Origin: Thermoplasmata archaeon
GTDB lineage: Archaea > Thermoplasmatota > Thermoplasmata > UBA10834
NCBI GenBank assembly: GCA_022865445.1
Contig: JALHSX010000262.1
Location: forward strand, 1-6,855
Direction of reading: 5' to 3'
Length of the DNA: 6,855 nt
Part shown: one piece after another, positions 5,397 through 6,855 of the stretch
Numbering within the stretch: the first letter of the stretch is position 1
Layout of the letters: each line of letters begins with the position of its first letter
Made by a program: the position numbers and the translations under genes
Notes under the pieces: generated by a model
What the model was told of the DNA's origin: nothing
The model's input: the letters and a program-made list of their open reading frames with translations, nothing else
Databases searched by the model: none

Positions 5397-6257
5397 ATGA
5401 TGTGCATTAGATGTGGCTTACAAAAGAGCGGTGCTGACCAGTTCTTTGTCTGCGACGACTGCCAGGAATTTGGCCCACTAGTCAAATCAGTCTACAGCCA
5501 GGCACACGAGACCTTTGACAGGGAGGACGATCTCGATCCCACCGACAAGGACAAGGAAATCTTGAGATTGTTAGCTGACACCTCCTTCCTGAACACCAAC
5601 AATCCTCAGACAGCCATCTATTACAGTCTCAGCATGTTCTTTCTTCAACGCGCCTCCGCCGGACACACAAACATTACGGAGAGTGAGCTCAACAGGGCTG
5701 TCTCGACGATTCGAAGTTGGACGGACGCATTCCAGGTCTTTGAGAAGCTAGGGTTAGTTAAAGTCACCACGTCAAAATTCGAAAGGAATATCAAACTCAC
5801 CCCTAAAATGGTGAAACTCGCAGATCAATTTGGTCTGGATGGAGGTCGCAGCCAAGAGGTTGTAATACGCAGGGCCCACACTTATGCAGGTTATGCTCTC
5901 ATGTTCATTCTGAACGAGTTGGCCAAGGTCGATTCAGTGGAGGAAAGGAATTCTCTCCCTTATGGGAAGAGTCCCCGGACGCTGTGGACTTCGTTGATGT
6001 TCTTGTGGGGGGCTGCGAACTCAGGAAGCAAGAAGTTCACTGAGGATGACTTTGCGAGATTCCTATCTGCAAGGAGAATACCATCGCGAGCCAGAGGGAA
6101 CATTTTTTCGCGACTTCAAGCGTTCGACGGAAGATCAACGCAAACGCTAATAAAAGACGTAGAGGTTTCTGGAAATCAAAGAGTCTTCCAATTGGAGGAC
6201 TATGTTCTGAGGGAAATGAACAGAATCAGGGAGAGAACTAGATCCCGAGAGAGGTAG
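5397..6257 (+). CDS. Zinc-ribbon plus winged-helix protein of unknown function, partner of an AAA ATPase
   Basis: 286 aa from ATG 5397, with GAGGGGTGA 10 nt upstream. The N-terminus is a zinc ribbon: Cys3-x2-Cys6-x12-Cys19-x2-Cys22. Residues about 40-90 are helical and acidic. Residues about 92-145 (NITESELNRAVSTIRSW, AFQVFEKLGLVKVTTSKF, IKLTPKMVKLADQF) look like a winged-helix DNA-binding domain. Residues 155-205 hold two hydrophobic helices, and about 213-272 may be a second winged helix (FTEDDFARFLSARRIPSRARGNIFSRLQAF ... DVEVSGNQRVFQLEDYV). The tail is strongly basic (REMNRIRERTRSRER). There are no cyclin folds, so it is not a transcription factor B despite the zinc ribbon. The stop is 8 nt before the ATG of the AAA ATPase, so the two are very likely one operon. 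I do not recognise the family; a DNA- or RNA-binding adaptor for the ATPase is inference. Confidence 0.65.
   Translation: MMCIRCGLQKSGADQFFVCDDCQEFGPLVKSVYSQAHETFDREDDLDPTDKDKEILRLLADTSFLNTNNPQTAIYYSLSMFFLQRASAGHTNITESELNRAVSTIRSWTDAFQVFEKLGLVKVTTSKFERNIKLTPKMVKLADQFGLDGGRSQEVVIRRAHTYAGYALMFILNELAKVDSVEERNSLPYGKSPRTLWTSLMFLWGAANSGSKKFTEDDFARFLSARRIPSRARGNIFSRLQAFDGRSTQTLIKDVEVSGNQRVFQLEDYVLREMNRIRERTRSRER
6251..6255 (+). promoter_or_regulatory. Ribosome binding site of the AAA ATPase, inside the end of the upstream gene
   Basis: GAGGT overlaps the upstream gene's stop codon (TAG 6255-6257). It lies 10 nt before ATG 6266 and 7 nt before GTG 6263, so it supports either start and implies coupled translation. 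Confidence 0.5.
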
Positions 6258-6265
6258 ATACAGTG

Positions 6266-6855
6266 ATGGGCTCACACGATAGCCAGATAGCACCCCTAAT
6301 CGATGGAGAGACTGTCCCTGAAATCGATTTGGTTCCAAACTTGAGGCCCATCGAGAGCCTCATTACTGCTACTTGCGAGTATTTCTTCAAAGGGAAGATG
6401 AGCTCACCTCGTTTTCCGTTCAAAGGATTCATTCTAACCGGGCCGCCTGGAACTGGCAAAACGGAAATCGTCAAACAATGCGTGAGAAAGCTGGATAGAA
6501 GAGTCAGAAATGTTTGCTATGTCCTCGTTGATGGATCATCAATTGCCTCACCAAGATGGGGGGATGCCGAGAAGTCACTGAAATCGGTTTTTTCAGATTC
6601 GAGAGATAATGCGATCAGCAGAGACAAGAAGATAGTGATTCTCTTTGACGACATCGAAAGCCTGATGCTTGCTAGAGGAGCAGACCTAGCAAAGGAATGG
6701 CATTATTCAATAAACTCTGTTCTATTCCACGAAATCGATGATTTGGACCCGAACAAGGTAATAGTCGCCGCGACAACAAATAGGTTTGATTTGGTTGATG
6801 AGGCTCTTGCGTCGAGACTCTACAGAATTGAGACTCCTGCCGTCAGCTTGCAGGA
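6266..6855 (+). CDS. Classical AAA-family ATPase, N-terminal part (3' end outside window)
   Basis: Open to the right edge with no stop; 196 codons visible from ATG 6266 (GTG 6263 is an alternative adding one residue). About 50 N-terminal residues precede the core. Walker A is GPPGTGKT (59-66), followed by a substrate-loop region ASPRWGDAEKSLKSVF (about 94-109) matching the pore-loop helix of CDC48/katanin-like AAA proteins. Walker B is IVILFDDIESL (123-133), sensor 1 is ATTNR (170-173), and the arginine-finger/second region of homology is FDLVDEALASRLYRIE (Arg184, Arg187). Walker B has Asp-Asp where most relatives have Asp-Glu. It probably forms a hexameric ring that remodels a protein or nucleoprotein substrate, chosen by its N-terminal region or by the zinc-ribbon partner encoded just upstream. 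It is not an Orc1/Cdc6 protein. Any C-terminal domain lies beyond the window. Confidence 0.88.
   Translation, partial: MGSHDSQIAPLIDGETVPEIDLVPNLRPIESLITATCEYFFKGKMSSPRFPFKGFILTGPPGTGKTEIVKQCVRKLDRRVRNVCYVLVDGSSIASPRWGDAEKSLKSVFSDSRDNAISRDKKIVILFDDIESLMLARGADLAKEWHYSINSVLFHEIDDLDPNKVIVAATTNRFDLVDEALASRLYRIETPAVSLQ

Noticed and set aside
5397..5470. Zinc-ribbon protein as transcription factor B
   Set aside because: The Cys spacing is compatible, but the rest lacks the two cyclin-like repeats and the conserved B-finger region.
1..6855. CRISPR array, tRNA or rRNA genes
   Set aside because: No regularly spaced repeats of 24-40 bp and no cloverleaf or rRNA-like conserved segment were seen on either strand.

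Overview
The window most likely comes from an archaeon. Evidence: a tandem-repeat archaeal tRNA-splicing endonuclease (EndA), consensus TATATAA(A) promoter boxes 25-90 nt ahead of genes on both strands, and Shine-Dalgarno sites matching the archaeal 16S 3' end (GAGGTGA, GGAGG). The glyceraldehyde-3-phosphate dehydrogenase is the class I (bacterial-type) enzyme, which only some archaea carry (haloarchaea are the well-known case). A Thermoplasmatota-like lineage is my guess, not something the sequence proves.

Bases 1-1883 look like conserved core genome: the 3' part of gap (plus strand, open at the left edge) and endA (minus strand), convergent with 58 nt between them. From about 1884 to the right edge the content is accessory. 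(a) Bases 1970-3583 hold a promoter with a cluster of TAGCCA/TGGCTA repeats, a winged-helix protein with a Panacea/YwgA-like N-terminal motif (2112-2975), and a tightly coupled PIN-type nuclease gene (2986-3583) split by a +1 frameshift; the layout resembles a toxin-antitoxin pair whose toxin gene is broken or recoded. (b) Bases 3592-5004 are an IS4-superfamily insertion sequence of about 1.4 kb with imperfect terminal inverted repeats and one 443-aa DDE transposase on the minus strand. (c) Bases 5013-5178 hold a 39-aa ribbon-helix-helix-like protein on the minus strand, with its own TATA box and a palindrome over the predicted transcription start. (d) Bases 5397-6855 hold an operon-like pair: a zinc-ribbon plus winged-helix protein of unknown function, then a classical AAA ATPase that runs off the right edge.

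Working together: the winged-helix/PIN pair reads as an autoregulated antitoxin-toxin unit. The zinc-ribbon/AAA pair reads as a DNA-binding adaptor plus motor and is the best candidate for an undescribed system; its remaining genes would lie beyond the right edge. The insertion sequence sits between the two modules, as expected in an accessory or defence hotspot next to core genes. Protein family calls here rest on motif recognition by eye, without database searches.
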